This document shows, one piece after another, positions 12,241 through 21,464 of a stretch of DNA of 64,000 nt. Source of the stretch: Cylicocyclus nassatus. Its lineage: Eukaryota > Nematoda > Chromadorea > Rhabditida > Strongylidae. The notes under the pieces are model-generated. The model made no database searches. It was not told the origin of the DNA and worked only from the letters and a program-made list of their open reading frames with translations. A program made the position numbers and the translations under genes. Each line of letters starts with the position of its first letter. The first letter of the stretch is position 1. The DNA is taken from assembly GCA_958299035.1 (NCBI GenBank), contig CATQJL010000112.1:42846833-42910832 (forward strand). Reading direction: 5' to 3'.

Positions 12241-12637
12241 AAAGTGGAAGCATAGTGAATACTGAGGTCGAATGTGAGCGGATCAAATGGTATGCTTTTA
12301 TAACTAACTGTGCAACAATGTCCAGCTCGCAATTTCAACATCCTTGGCACGCGCTTGCGTCTTTCAACACATCCATTGCAGCAGCAGAGCGTACCCTGCG
12401 TGTCGTGGCCTCTCGTTCGCGCTAGGGCCTCTGCGTCCTCTTGACCTCATGATCGCACCGTCGCGTCTCTACACATTAAGGCCCCGTTCGGAAACTGCCG
12501 TCTATTCAAAACACCCGCTGAAGCATACATGTGGGAGGACCTTCCTCGCCGTCTCGTTTTTTGGGATCGGGTTTATATTATAGGAGAGGATATATGAACC
12601 ACTTACGGTCAAACAAATATAACTATACAGTAACACT

Positions 12638-12809
12638 ATGACTAGCAAAACAATTATAATCTTTGTAATCAGCATGTCTTGTTGCTTATGTGAGCAAAGT
12701 GACACACCGCATGACTATGATATTCTGCCTTCAGCAAAACTTCACTTTTTTCTGCAGACGCCTCTTTGCAACGCTATGGGCCAGCCCCTATCACACTTAA
12801 AAGATTCGG
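12638..12809 (+). CDS. candidate exon 1 of a small secreted protein (left arm copy)
   Basis: ATG at 12638 opens a hydrophobic start (MTSKTIIIFVISMSCCLC) like a signal peptide, then a polar segment with further Cys. A good donor, TTCGG|GTAAGG, ends the exon at 12809 in phase 1. The identical protein is encoded in the right arm at 14145-13974. No family recognised. The reverse strand also reads a hydrophobic ORF with a GTAAGT donor, so the coding strand is not certain. Confidence 0.35.
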
Positions 12810-13047
12810 GTAAGGCGAATCGGAAAGAGTTGTTTCCGTAGATAATCCAGCGGTAAAAAGTGGACGGAGATATGCTTTATAAAGCGCGAAAAGAGATGGT
12901 GAATTCTGCAAAAATCACGCGTCTTTAAATTCTACTCGCCATAACTTCCTTCGGAATAGGTATATACTGAATCGAAAACGGTGCTGTGCTCAGCTCATCA
13001 AGGCGAATCTTTTGGTATACAGCATGTCCTTGATATCTCGATTTCAG

Positions 13048-13268
13048 TATTCTTGAATCTTTCTGCGGACGTTTCTTCTTGTAAGTGTAAAGCAGCGAGC
13101 ATTGTCCCGAGTAGACTCCAGCAGGGACCTTTTGATAGTACTTTTTCTGTAGATTATGATGCGCTGAACGGTAGCCGCAATTTTCTTTTCAAAGGAAAAA
13201 GATGGGCTGGTGAATTGTGGAAAAATCTTGTCGTCCCAAATTCTACTCGCCATAGCCATAGAATATGA
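13048..13268 (+). CDS. candidate exon 2 of the small secreted protein (left arm copy)
   Basis: The acceptor CTCGATTTCAG|TA at 13047 restores the frame of exon 1 (G plus TA, phase 1) and the frame stays open to TGA at 13266-13268. With exon 1 this gives about 130 residues across a 238-nt intron. The C-terminal half includes FKGKRWAGELWKNL and a possible N-glycosylation site (NGS). Product and function unknown. It ends at the inner edge of the palindrome arm, so the right-arm copy has a different C-terminus. Confidence 0.35.
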
Positions 13269-13515
13269 TGCTCTCTTGCTAAGCAGATGTGATTATCGTA
13301 ATCAGCAGGTCGGACAACCACTATGAGCAAGTTTTCCGAGATTTTCGGGTCATTTCATTTTTTCTCGTTTTACGCTCTGGAAGCTCGCCGATGGATTTCG
13401 GTCAAAATGTTGATGCTCCTGGATTGTAAGGAAACTTCGCTTATAGAGGTTTTCGAACACGCTCTTTACGAAAATCGTGGTCTTTGAGGATTACAGGATC
13501 TTTTTGGAGAGATAC
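13268..13515. other. spacer between the palindrome arms
   Basis: The 248-bp unpaired centre of the 10821-14635 element. No ORF or repeat of note. Confidence 0.7.
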
Positions 13516-13735
13516 CATATTCTATGGCTATGGCGAGTAGAATTTGGGACGACAAGATTTTTCCACAATTCACCAGCCCATCTTTTTCCTTTGAAAAGAA
13601 AATTGCGGCTACCGTTTAGCGCATCATAATCTACAGAAAAAGTACTATCAAAAGGTCCCTGCTGGAGTCTACTCGGGACAATGCTCGCTGCTTTACACTT
13701 ACGAGAAGAAACGTCCGCAGAAAGATTCAAGAATA
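13491..13735 (-). CDS. candidate exon 2, right arm copy
   Basis: Mirror image of 13048-13268 on the minus strand, with the same TTTCAG acceptor. It differs from the left copy at a Cys-to-Arg change (SCKCK versus SRKCK) and reads past the arm edge into the spacer, adding nine residues (WYLSKKIL after HRI, then stop). Confidence 0.3.
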
Positions 13736-13973
13736 CTGAAATCGAGATATCAAGGACATGCTGTATACCAAAAGATTCGCCTTGATGAGCTGAGCACAGC
13801 ACCGTTTTCGATTCAGTATATACCTATTCCGAAGGAAGTTATGGCGAGTAGAATTTAAAGACGCGTGATTTTTGCAGAATTCACCATCTCTTTTCGCGCT
13901 TTATAAAGCATGTCTCCGTCCACTTTTTACCGCTGGATTATCTACGGAAACAACTCTTTCCGATTCGCCTTAC

Positions 13974-14145
13974 CCGAATCTTTTAAGTGTGATAGGGGCT
14001 GGCCCATAGCGTTGCAAAGAGGCGTCTGCAGAAAAAAGTGAAGTTTTGCTGAAGGCAGAATATCATAGTCATGCGGTGTGTCACTTTGCTCACATAAGCA
14101 ACAAGACATGCTGATTACAAAGATTATAATTGTTTTGCTAGTCAT
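13974..14145 (-). CDS. candidate exon 1, right arm copy
   Basis: Encodes the same 57 residues as 12638-12809, on the minus strand, with the same GTAAGG donor. The two gene models therefore converge on the spacer, tail to tail. Confidence 0.3.
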
Positions 14146-14511
14146 AGTGTTACTGTATAGTTATGTTTGTTTGACGGTAAGTGGTTCATATATATTTACT
14201 AAGTTCACGTACTGCTTTCTCTTTTTTCCACTACAAAAAAGGATATGGTTTTCTGCTGGAATCACTCAGCAGAAACTCTTCCATCAAACGCTCTTTTTCT
14301 TAAACTTTTGCCTGCATTATGCGCTGAAATACACGCTCTAGAAAACACCACCACAGGATGCAACGGATTCCTACCATGCACTTACCGTGACCGAGCCGAT
14401 TACAGCAGTTCAATATATGAAAAGATTCGTCTCGGCGAGCTGAATCCAAATCTGCCTTCAAATTTGAAATCCATTGAGAACGAAGGGAGTTATGACGAAA
14501 AGACGCAAAGT

Positions 14512-14605
14512 CGGCGACATCGGCGACATTGGCGAATTCGGCGACATCGGCGAATTCGGCGACATCGGCGAAATTGGCGAATTCGGCGAATTCGGCGAAT
14601 TCGCC
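14512..14605 (+). repeat. 9-bp subterminal tandem array, right arm
   Basis: Mirror of 10859-10948, with units such as GGCGACATC and GGCGAATTC. The long ORF of Arg/His repeats here (14245-14772) is an artefact of a 9-bp repeat, which keeps frames open. Confidence 0.85.
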
Positions 14606-14637
14606 GAAATTTTTCACATTCCACTGTCACAACTGTA

Positions 14638-15620
14638 TGTAGCTCGATTATCACAATGCCTTCGGTAAATCCATTCTTTGCTCGTTTTTGTCATTTCACA
14701 AGGCGTGCTGCCATGAAGCATTCAAGAAATAAAAAAATATCAGCCTTATGCCATTTCATCAGAGTCATATAATAGTATCGCTATTTCCATGCATGAACTA
14801 AGGAGAAGTTCCCGAAAACAGCTTTAACGTAGCTCTGAAACCTATAATCGCATAAATACAATCAAAAATGTTCATTCATAAGTTACATGTACCTAGATAA
14901 CTTTACATTCCGGAAAATTCTTCATTGGCGCGAAGAAAGACACGAGGACAGGACTTGTCATGCTAATTCCGAATTGGATGTTTGCTTAAAACCTTGAAAC
15001 TTTTTCCTTTTTGACATTCAAACTTTTTTCACAAAATTTCCGGCATTTCTGACATGTTGTTTCGAATGCTGGCGATTTTACTCGAAACCTTCATGCTTCT
15101 TTTTTTGCATTTGGATTTTTTCAAAAATTTCCCAAAAGAGTCAAATTTCAAGCAAAACCATAGCTATTTCTGGAAGCAGCATGCCAAAAGACCTTCAAAT
15201 AATCTCGTCGGAAGATTTTTGAGAAAAGTTAGAGAAGGAAAAAATTTTCAAGACTTCAGCAAATCACCATTATATCGGAAACAGCATGACAGAATGCCCC
15301 TAAATACAAATTTTTACCTCAATCGGAAGAAAATGGCTACTAAACATCAAATTCGAAATTTGGTAAAATCCCGGTTTCATATACTGTAGGGTGAGAGTGA
15401 AGCTACGCAGAATCAACTCGTCTTCGGTGCAAATTGGGTGCAAATTAGAATTGCTGAGCTGAAGCCACCTACCTTTTTAAAAAACTTTACTAAAAAAAAC
15501 TCTACCTTTACCACCTACCTCTTTAAAAAATATTTGCTTTCTTCCCGGACGGAAATCCGACCACCAGTGCTTCCGGCTAATTGGATGCGGTTCATAGCAG
15601 TAGTTTCTTTGGACCGTCTA
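14638..15620. other. unassigned sequence with weak internal repetition
   Basis: The 111-codon plus-strand ORF at 15054-15389 contains two related blocks (AGCTATTTCTGGAAGCAGCA and TTATATCGGAAACAGCATGA). It looks like decayed tandem sequence, not a gene. Nothing else recognised. Confidence 0.4.
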
Positions 15621-15621
15621 A

Positions 15622-15840
15622 CGCCTGAGGCATACCTCACGCGATTCCAGACGCTGCGCGGTGTGGCACTGCAACAATCCTTCACAATTCTCGTAAACAC
15701 ACTTTTGGGCCAGATTTGTTACTTTTGCGAGAACTTACAAAAGCTACGCACCTATGCATATGACACTAGCGCACGATTAATTTGTAGACATTGCGTGGAT
15801 GTAGCGATTTGCCGAAATCGCGGGGACTATACCTTAAGCA
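15622..15840. mobile_element. PIF/Harbinger-like MITE, ACCTCACGCGATT family, copy 1
   Basis: Ends CGCCTGAGGCATACCTCACG and CGGGGACTATACCTTAAGC are imperfect inverted repeats with TAA on both sides (15619-15621, 15841-15843). A three-base TWA duplication with GGCC-type ends fits PIF/Harbinger. Related to 15928-16167 and 55074-55310. Confidence 0.6.
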
Positions 15841-15927
15841 TAAGCATGCGGTAGCGTTCCTGTGGCACAAGAATCAGTCATTTTGAATCCGGACTATCAA
15901 GGAAGCCGGATAAGCCTTTCAGTTTAA

Positions 15928-16167
15928 GGCCTAAGGTATACCTCACGCGATTCGGCAGAATCGCCACCTTCACACGACTTGGCGATTTGCCAGATTTCCA
16001 CAAATTTATGGTGCCCGCTTCTCGGAAGCATATTTGGGTAGCTTGTGTAAGTTGTTGCAAACGGAGCAAGTTCTGACCAAAGACAGCGCATTAACGAAAA
16101 ATAAAGAAGAGACGCTGTGGTGCCGAATCGCGCAGCGACCGGAATCGCTCGAGGTATGCCTTAGGCC
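15928..16167. mobile_element. PIF/Harbinger-like MITE, ACCTCACGCGATT family, copy 2
   Basis: Termini GGCCTAAGGTATACC and GGTATGCCTTAGGCC are flanked by TAA (15925-15927, 16168-16170). It landed on the stop codon of the minus-strand ORF at 16514-16167: the empty site reads TCT TAA on that strand, and the insertion turns TAA into TAG, so the protein end is unchanged. Confidence 0.8.
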
Positions 16168-16514
16168 TAAGAGCTGATCATGTCGTAAGCGTCTTTGGTT
16201 GACTTGGGTTTGATTTTGTTTGACGGTTGTTCATTGAAGAAGAGAACGATAACAGTAGCGCAGTGTCGCCGGAGCCTCTTGTCATAGATGGGTTTTTCGA
16301 TAGGTTCTGCTTGGAAATAATCCTGCAGCATGGATACTTCTAGGGCCATCTCATCATACCTCTCTAAGATCATCAGTGGATGCGTTATATGATCTTTGAG
16401 TTTTGTGAGTGTTCCAAGATGAACCAGCCTTTCCGTTCGATTAATCTTTCGGTAGGTCTTCGCCTCCTCTGGCTTCTTCACACACTTTTCTTCAAGAGCT
16501 TCAAGAGAATTCAT
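16167..16514 (-). CDS. hypothetical 115-residue protein
   Basis: A minus-strand ATG-to-TAG frame with protein-like composition: charged helices (NSLEALEEKCVKKPEEAK, HPLMILERYDEMALEVS), a mixed C-terminal part (RLRRHCATVIVLFFNEQP) and little low-complexity sequence. No signal peptide or membrane segment. I do not recognise the family. In-frame TGA codons lie upstream, so it is either a single-exon gene or a last exon whose predecessors I cannot see. The stop codon overlaps a MITE target duplication (see 15928-16167). Confidence 0.45.
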   Translation of the reverse strand: MNSLEALEEKCVKKPEEAKTYRKINRTERLVHLGTLTKLKDHITHPLMILERYDEMALEVSMLQDYFQAEPIEKPIYDKRLRRHCATVIVLFFNEQPSNKIKPKSTKDAYDMISS

Positions 16515-16515
16515 C

Positions 16516-18967
16516 AGTACAATTTTTAGAGGGCTTCAACAGTATAGCAAGCAACATGAATGTAACCAACAAACTCATGAGAAAAGACGAAGATACACAA
16601 CAATAAAGTTTTCACAAGGACTCTCCGTACTCTGAAAGCCATTGGAAGCATAATCAGCAGATTCTGCACTTGGATAGTACTTTTGTATTATTGCGCAAAC
16701 AGCTTGCGACTTCCCCATTCTAATTCTAGTGCTGCATCAGTTGCTCATATAGCATACAATTTTATCCATGAAAAATTGTATGATTTTCTACAACTCCCAT
16801 TCCTTGGTACTTAGCAGGACAGCATCACTTGTGATTTTTCGGTACTTCTCCGTTAATGATCCCGTTGCTAATTTAAAAATCTCAAGCATGAGCATAAAAA
16901 TTTTAACAAGGGAAAGATGGTCAGTCGATGCGGTCTTTTGCGATTATTTATATACCATGTTGGAGGACGTAAAATGCTGATTCGAAATCTGCCCTTTTTA
17001 TCTGTGGAGCATTTTTGGACGAGGAGTTATGAGCGTTCAAAGAAGCAAAGAAATTAATGTTTTTCTGGGATAAAAACAGTTGTTAAAATTTTCCCAGCGC
17101 TTGAATGGGACAGCCGGAGTGCGGATATACCTCACTTAAGAGTACTTATTTTATAGAGCGCTGGAGATTACCACTGGTCCCTTTAAGCGCTAGGAGAAAT
17201 GTTACTACTGTTTTTATATTATTTGCACATTCGGTTTTTTTCTCCAATAAACGCTTATAACTTCTGCAGGAAATTTGAAATCAGCGATTTATGCCCTCTA
17301 ACACGGTGTACAAATCATCGCAAATGGCCACTTCGATCAACCATCCGGTCCTTGTAAGAGAGTTAATAGGAGTTAATAGTATAGGAGTTCCGGGAAAGAC
17401 TTGAAAATCAAGTCCTACCCTCTTTAAGGAAAGGAACAAAACGGAACGAAGAAGTAGCCTGTTTGATTTTGCCTGTTAATTTAAGAATGTCACCCTCTTT
17501 TCAATGAACATACCGGATTTGTCGAAAACAGAGTAATGAGCTAGGATCCCATCATCTATGCGGGACTCCAGACTCGTGTAAAGGCGGTTTGCGGACTTCC
17601 CCTGATTTTGAGAATGAAGATGATGTGAGAGTGCGAAAAACAAGACTTTGAAAGGGAAACGTGTTGAACTGGACCAGAACGTGTTAATTTTTTCTTAAAA
17701 GAAGGCAAGAAAAAAGCTCTTCACAAAATTTCTTGATGAAAGAACGTATGTCATGATGAATCCTTGAAAAAGGGTTCGAATAAGAAAAGTGCCTTTTTTC
17801 ATTGTGGAACACGTTGTTGGAGTATTCAGTAAAAGGTTGAATAAATAATTACGAAAAGCACTCAGGAGCAGATTGACATTCATTGTACGAACTCTCTTAT
17901 AAGCGAAAATTTCTGCTAGTATTGATAGTAAACAGTCAAGGGTCTCGCAGCAAAAAAATCAGCAAAATTTGTATGTGTTTTGATCAGTGATCTTGATTTT
18001 GTTCCGTTTTCCTGTTTGCTGCAGTAGAAGTTGGAGAAATAGCCAAGTACGACGACAAACTTTACCGTTTGCAACTCTTCAAAATGGTCTCAACTTGGAC
18101 TTCGTTTTGCTCAAAAGCTATGTTTTCTTTCTAAAATAAACATCATTTATTTGCTCACATTACAAACTTCAAAGATCAGGTACACATGGCTCTTGGATGA
18201 TCTTCTATTCACTAAAAAATCATGGTGAGCAATGTTAGGTTAGCTTAACTCATTGTCAGTTTGACTTTCCCATGATTCACTGTCCGAGAGTATGACACCG
18301 ATTTGCACTTCACACAATCTAATCTTCAGACAACACGGTAACAAAGCAGTCACTTGGTTCGTTGCGGCCGGGACGTTCAAAGGAAAGAGCTCATTGTCAA
18401 ACGGTATTAGTCGCATATTAGTATTTTTTAGTATTTATCACAGAAAATAAAAGCTCTTCATTCTAACCTTTTCAAAATGCTTGAAAAGGATTTTGAATTT
18501 TGAATTGAAAGATTTCAATGTCCGAAGTTCTGCTTCCAAGGGGAAATAGTAGCCAAGATGTGGACATGTGTTCATGTTGATATTTCTCAAATGATATGAC
18601 AGACTCCGGATGGAGAGGAAACTGTGAAAAGGTAAACGATGTTTTCTATGAGGTCCATGCACAAATCCTTGATGAGAACGAGGGACTCCAGCGTCGGATA
18701 TGAAAACAGAGCGAAAAATTGCAAAGTTTGCGATTTTTGTAAGCTAGTAATTAGTAAATAACGCAGACAAGGGTTTATGTTGAGCATAGTGCTGTTGACT
18801 TCAATATACAAACATCATGCAATCATGTATCAACAGCTGGAATATAGCTTGCGTGTTTTAGCTACATCTCTCACTTCATAAGCTCAACATCAGTGCAAGA
18901 TAGCAATAGTATGTAAGCAGCTGGTCTGGGAACTTTTAAAGCGAACTTGCCGGTCAACCTAAAAATA
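16516..18967. other. 2.4 kb without a firm gene
   Basis: Mostly unique AT-rich sequence. Imperfect inverted blocks around 17070-17216 (AAAAACAGTTGTTAAAA against its complement near 17200) suggest a worn small foldback. Minus-strand fragments at 18438-18811 are listed separately. Confidence 0.4.
18438..18811 (-). pseudogene. possible LRR/F-box-like remnant
   Basis: Two minus-strand frames overlap over about 75 bases. The first (LFSYPTLESLVLIKDLCM) and second (LSIRSLSYHLRNINMNTCPH) have the leucine spacing seen in nematode F-box and LRR proteins, and one frameshift would join them. There is no supporting splice site or F-box motif, so this is only a suggestion. Confidence 0.2.
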
Positions 18968-18969
18968 TA

Positions 18970-19972
18970 TTGGGTTGCCTAGAAATAATGTTGGATTTTA
19001 TTTTCTTGCTATAGCACAGCAACCGGGCGAACCACAAGAATGTTGAGGGAGACTGTTCGATAGAGCAAAACAAGCTCTAGAAGGTGGTATATGCTTCCGC
19101 GCCAAGATTTTTCCACGTGAAGTTGAAAACCAGAATCTAAAAAGTTTCAAATGTCCAAAAAATCCTAAAAAAATAATCAGATTTCAGTCCAGAATCCTTC
19201 TACGAAATTCTCACTCGCACATACCAGTGCTATCGACATCAGACTACCATATATACAGTTGCTGCCTTTTTGATTAGAAACAGAGAAATCGAAAATTTTT
19301 GTGTTTTTTTCAGAGCAGTGCTGAGCCGTTCTGACTCAAATGATTCCATACTACAAACCTTTTCAAGTATAGCTGTAACTGAATGTCAGAACGGACCAGC
19401 ATTGCTCTGAGAAAAACATGAAAATTTTCGATCTCTCAGTTTCTAGTTAAGGAAAAAAATGCAGCACTATACGAACGCTGCTTTTCGAAAATCGGATTTC
19501 ATCAGATGAATGCAAAAAAGGAGAGTTGAGTTCGACATTTTTGAGAACTACCGCTCGAAGCGCCTGAAAATTTAAAGCGAAAAGGCTTGAAATGGCTTGT
19601 GGTATGGAGTTACTCAAGTCAGAACGGCTCAGTTTTGCTTTAAAAAAACATGGAAATGGTTTCTAATCAAGAAAAAATACAGCAACCGTATATATGAAAT
19701 TATGATGTCGATGTCATATGTGTGCGAGTAAGAGTTTCGTAAAAGGATTCTGGACGGACACCTGATCTCTTTTCGATTCTTTTGGCCTTCGAAACCTTTC
19801 AGATTTTGATCTTCATCTTCATGTTAAACAGGCTTCGAGCAGAAGCATCTATATCAGTTTGTGGAGCCTGCTTTGCTTCATCGAACAGTACCCCTCAAGC
19901 ATTCCTGTGGTTCGCCCGGTTGCTGTTCCGCAAGCAAATAAAAAGCGACATTGGTTTCTTGACAACGTGATA
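18970..19972. mobile_element. mariner-like foldback with 'GATAGAGCAAAACAAGC' core
   Basis: Left end TTGGGTTGCCTAGAAATAAT follows TA; the right end is degenerate near 19972. The arms mirror each other (ACTGTTCGATAGAGCAAAAC near 19047 against the complement near 19890; CGAACCACAAGAATG against CATTCCTGTGGTTCG). Oldest-looking member of the family that includes 3080-4486 and 44630-45586. Confidence 0.7.
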
Positions 19973-20172
19973 ATACTCGAAATACGGCGAGCTCAAGAGT
20001 GAGCAACAAGAAGAATCAAGTAGCGCGAGCAACCTGGCAAATTTGCTCACAGAGACCCTGCATGGTTGGAAAATATCGTCCGATTTGTAAGATAATCTAT
20101 GTCTTTTCTTTTTCTTTTTCTTGCGGCGTCCGCTTGTGTTTTACTTGAAGTACGTTATGTCTTCATCGCTGA

Positions 20173-20358
20173 AGCCTCGGCCAGACAAAGCGCCCCAAAG
20201 CGCTCAAATGCGCCTAAAAGCGCCCAGATTTCTCTGACTTCTTTTCACTTTCTCATATGAGAAAAGACAGAGAAAATGAGAAGAGGTTAGGGTAATTTGA
20301 GCGCCTTTGAGCGCTTTTGGGCGCTTTCGGGCGCTTTGAGCGAAGTCTGGCCGAGGCC
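20173..20358. mobile_element. GCGC-rich PIF/Harbinger-like MITE
   Basis: A 186-bp near-palindrome with ends AGCCTCGGCCAGAC and GTCTGGCCGAGGCC. Flanks are TGA left and TTA right, one mismatch from a 3-bp TWA duplication. Both arms are filled with GCGC-centred short repeats (AAAGCGCCC, GAGCGCTTTTGGGCGC), unusual in this AT-rich context. Confidence 0.65.
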
Positions 20359-20450
20359 TTAATTTGTTTGTGCTAAACACATGCAAAATTTAGGCTTTTA
20401 GGTGTACTCACGTTTTGTTAAAGTTTTTTGCCAAAAAGCAGATCTATATA

Positions 20451-21462
20451 TTAGGTTGATGCAAAATTAATGAGCGTTTTTCTAAGACTTTTTTCTAAAC
20501 AACTTTTCTCAATCAAACTTCTTTCTTCAAAGCAGATTCAACACACTATTGAGAAGCTATTTTCATGCTCTATGCAATGCTGCTTAAACGGACATTTAAC
20601 CTAATTTCTTAAGAATTTATAGAACTTTAAATGCACTCAAAACCAGATTTTTCCTGCACTCACTTTTCTGGCCAGAAATCAAGCACAAATTAAGGCGCGT
20701 TCTCAAAAATCTAGCTGCTATATGTAATAGAAATTGTCTACATTATGCAGACTTAATCATATTTTTTGAAGTTATTTAAGCTAAGATATCGGCGCCTCAG
20801 CATGGGTAATGGTTGCGATCATTCTATAGCCCACATCTTTCTTTGGTACAATGCAATCCCTAAAGGTTTGCTCATTTCTGTAAGCGTGAGGGTAGGAGTC
20901 CCATTAGCGGTCTTTGCAAAAACATCAAGCTGTTCAGTACGCAGAAAATTAGAAAATTCTATACTTCGAGGTTTTGAAGCCTACTGAAAAAATGCTGAAA
21001 AAGTTGATATTCTTAAATTTCGAATTTTCCCTGTTCGCTAATGTTTTTTCTCCAAACCCTTTCCATGTATGTTTGTACTACTGACTTGCAGCTACGGCAG
21101 GGTTCATACTGAGCCGCACAAAGCGGCACAGTTCCCGCACAGCGCTCGAACTGTGCTCGAACTGTGCCGCTTTGTGCGGCTCAGTATGAACCCTGCCACA
21201 AGATAGGCTGCTTATAAATTATAGTAACAAAGTGTGAAGAAAGTTGTGTTTTGTCAAAAACGAGACTCCAGAAAAAACTCGTTTTGTTTCTCAATCCATA
21301 TTTTTCTGCCCTTATGAGATGTGAATACAGTTTAATGTGCGTTGTATTGAGAAAGATCGCTGCATCCGATGGTCTTTATCACATTCCAAAATGTAGATTG
21401 TATAGAAAGTTATAGCAAGTTGAGGTGAAGATTTGAAAAACGCTCATTTTGCATCAACCTAA
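20451..21462. mobile_element. mariner-like TTAGGTTGATGC element, complete copy
   Basis: Termini TTAGGTTGATGCAAAATTAA and the complement (ending 21462) are flanked by TA. At 1012 bp it is near the size of an autonomous mariner but has no transposase frame. It aligns through its length with the truncated copy at 4947-5835 and hosts the small palindrome 21096-21197. Confidence 0.85.
21096..21197. mobile_element. 102-bp perfect-ended palindromic MITE
   Basis: GGCAGGGTTCATACTGAGCC at 21096 is matched exactly by its complement ending 21197, with a short loop containing CGAACTGTGCTCGAACTGTG. The core (CACAGTTCCCGCACAGCGC) is shared with the element at 36302-36554, so they are one family. The flanks do not give a clear target duplication. 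Confidence 0.75.
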
Positions 21463-21464
21463 TA

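Larger units (their letters stand above)
11261..12590. mobile_element. 1.3-kb compound insertion in the left arm of the palindrome
   Basis: The right arm lacks this block: its complement reads straight from ACTTAGTAA into ATATATGAACCACTTAC, whereas the left arm breaks after ACTTAGTAA (11260) and resumes at TATATGAACC (12591). The insert contains an inverted dimer of a retroelement-like tail, a 174-bp tandem repeat and a GC-richer segment of about 340 bp (12245-12585). Some frames in that segment look protein-like (TPAEAYMWEDLPRRL), possibly a captured fragment. Confidence 0.7.
10821..14635. mobile_element. 3.8-kb palindromic Tc1/pogo-like element
   Basis: Termini CAGTTGTGACAGTGG and its complement (ending 14635) are flanked by TA (10819-10820, 14636-14637). 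The CAG..CTG ends with TA duplication fit Tc1/pogo-type elements. The arms (10821-13267 and 13516-14635) are near-identical inverted copies around a 248-bp spacer; the left arm is longer because of an insertion at about 11261-12590. Without it each arm is about 1.12 kb. Arm-encoded proteins are identical or differ at very few residues, so the duplication is young or homogenised. No transposase seen. Confidence 0.8.

Noticed and set aside
11842..12425. Overlapping 137- and 168-codon ORFs
   Set aside because: They arise from a 174-bp tandem duplication whose length is a multiple of three; peptide repeats follow the DNA repeats in both frames.
14245..14772. 175-codon plus-strand ORF rich in Arg/His/Ile (and mirror ORF at 10780-11148)
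   Set aside because: The Arg/His run is the 9-bp GCCGA tandem array, which keeps all frames open; the reading is a repeat artefact.
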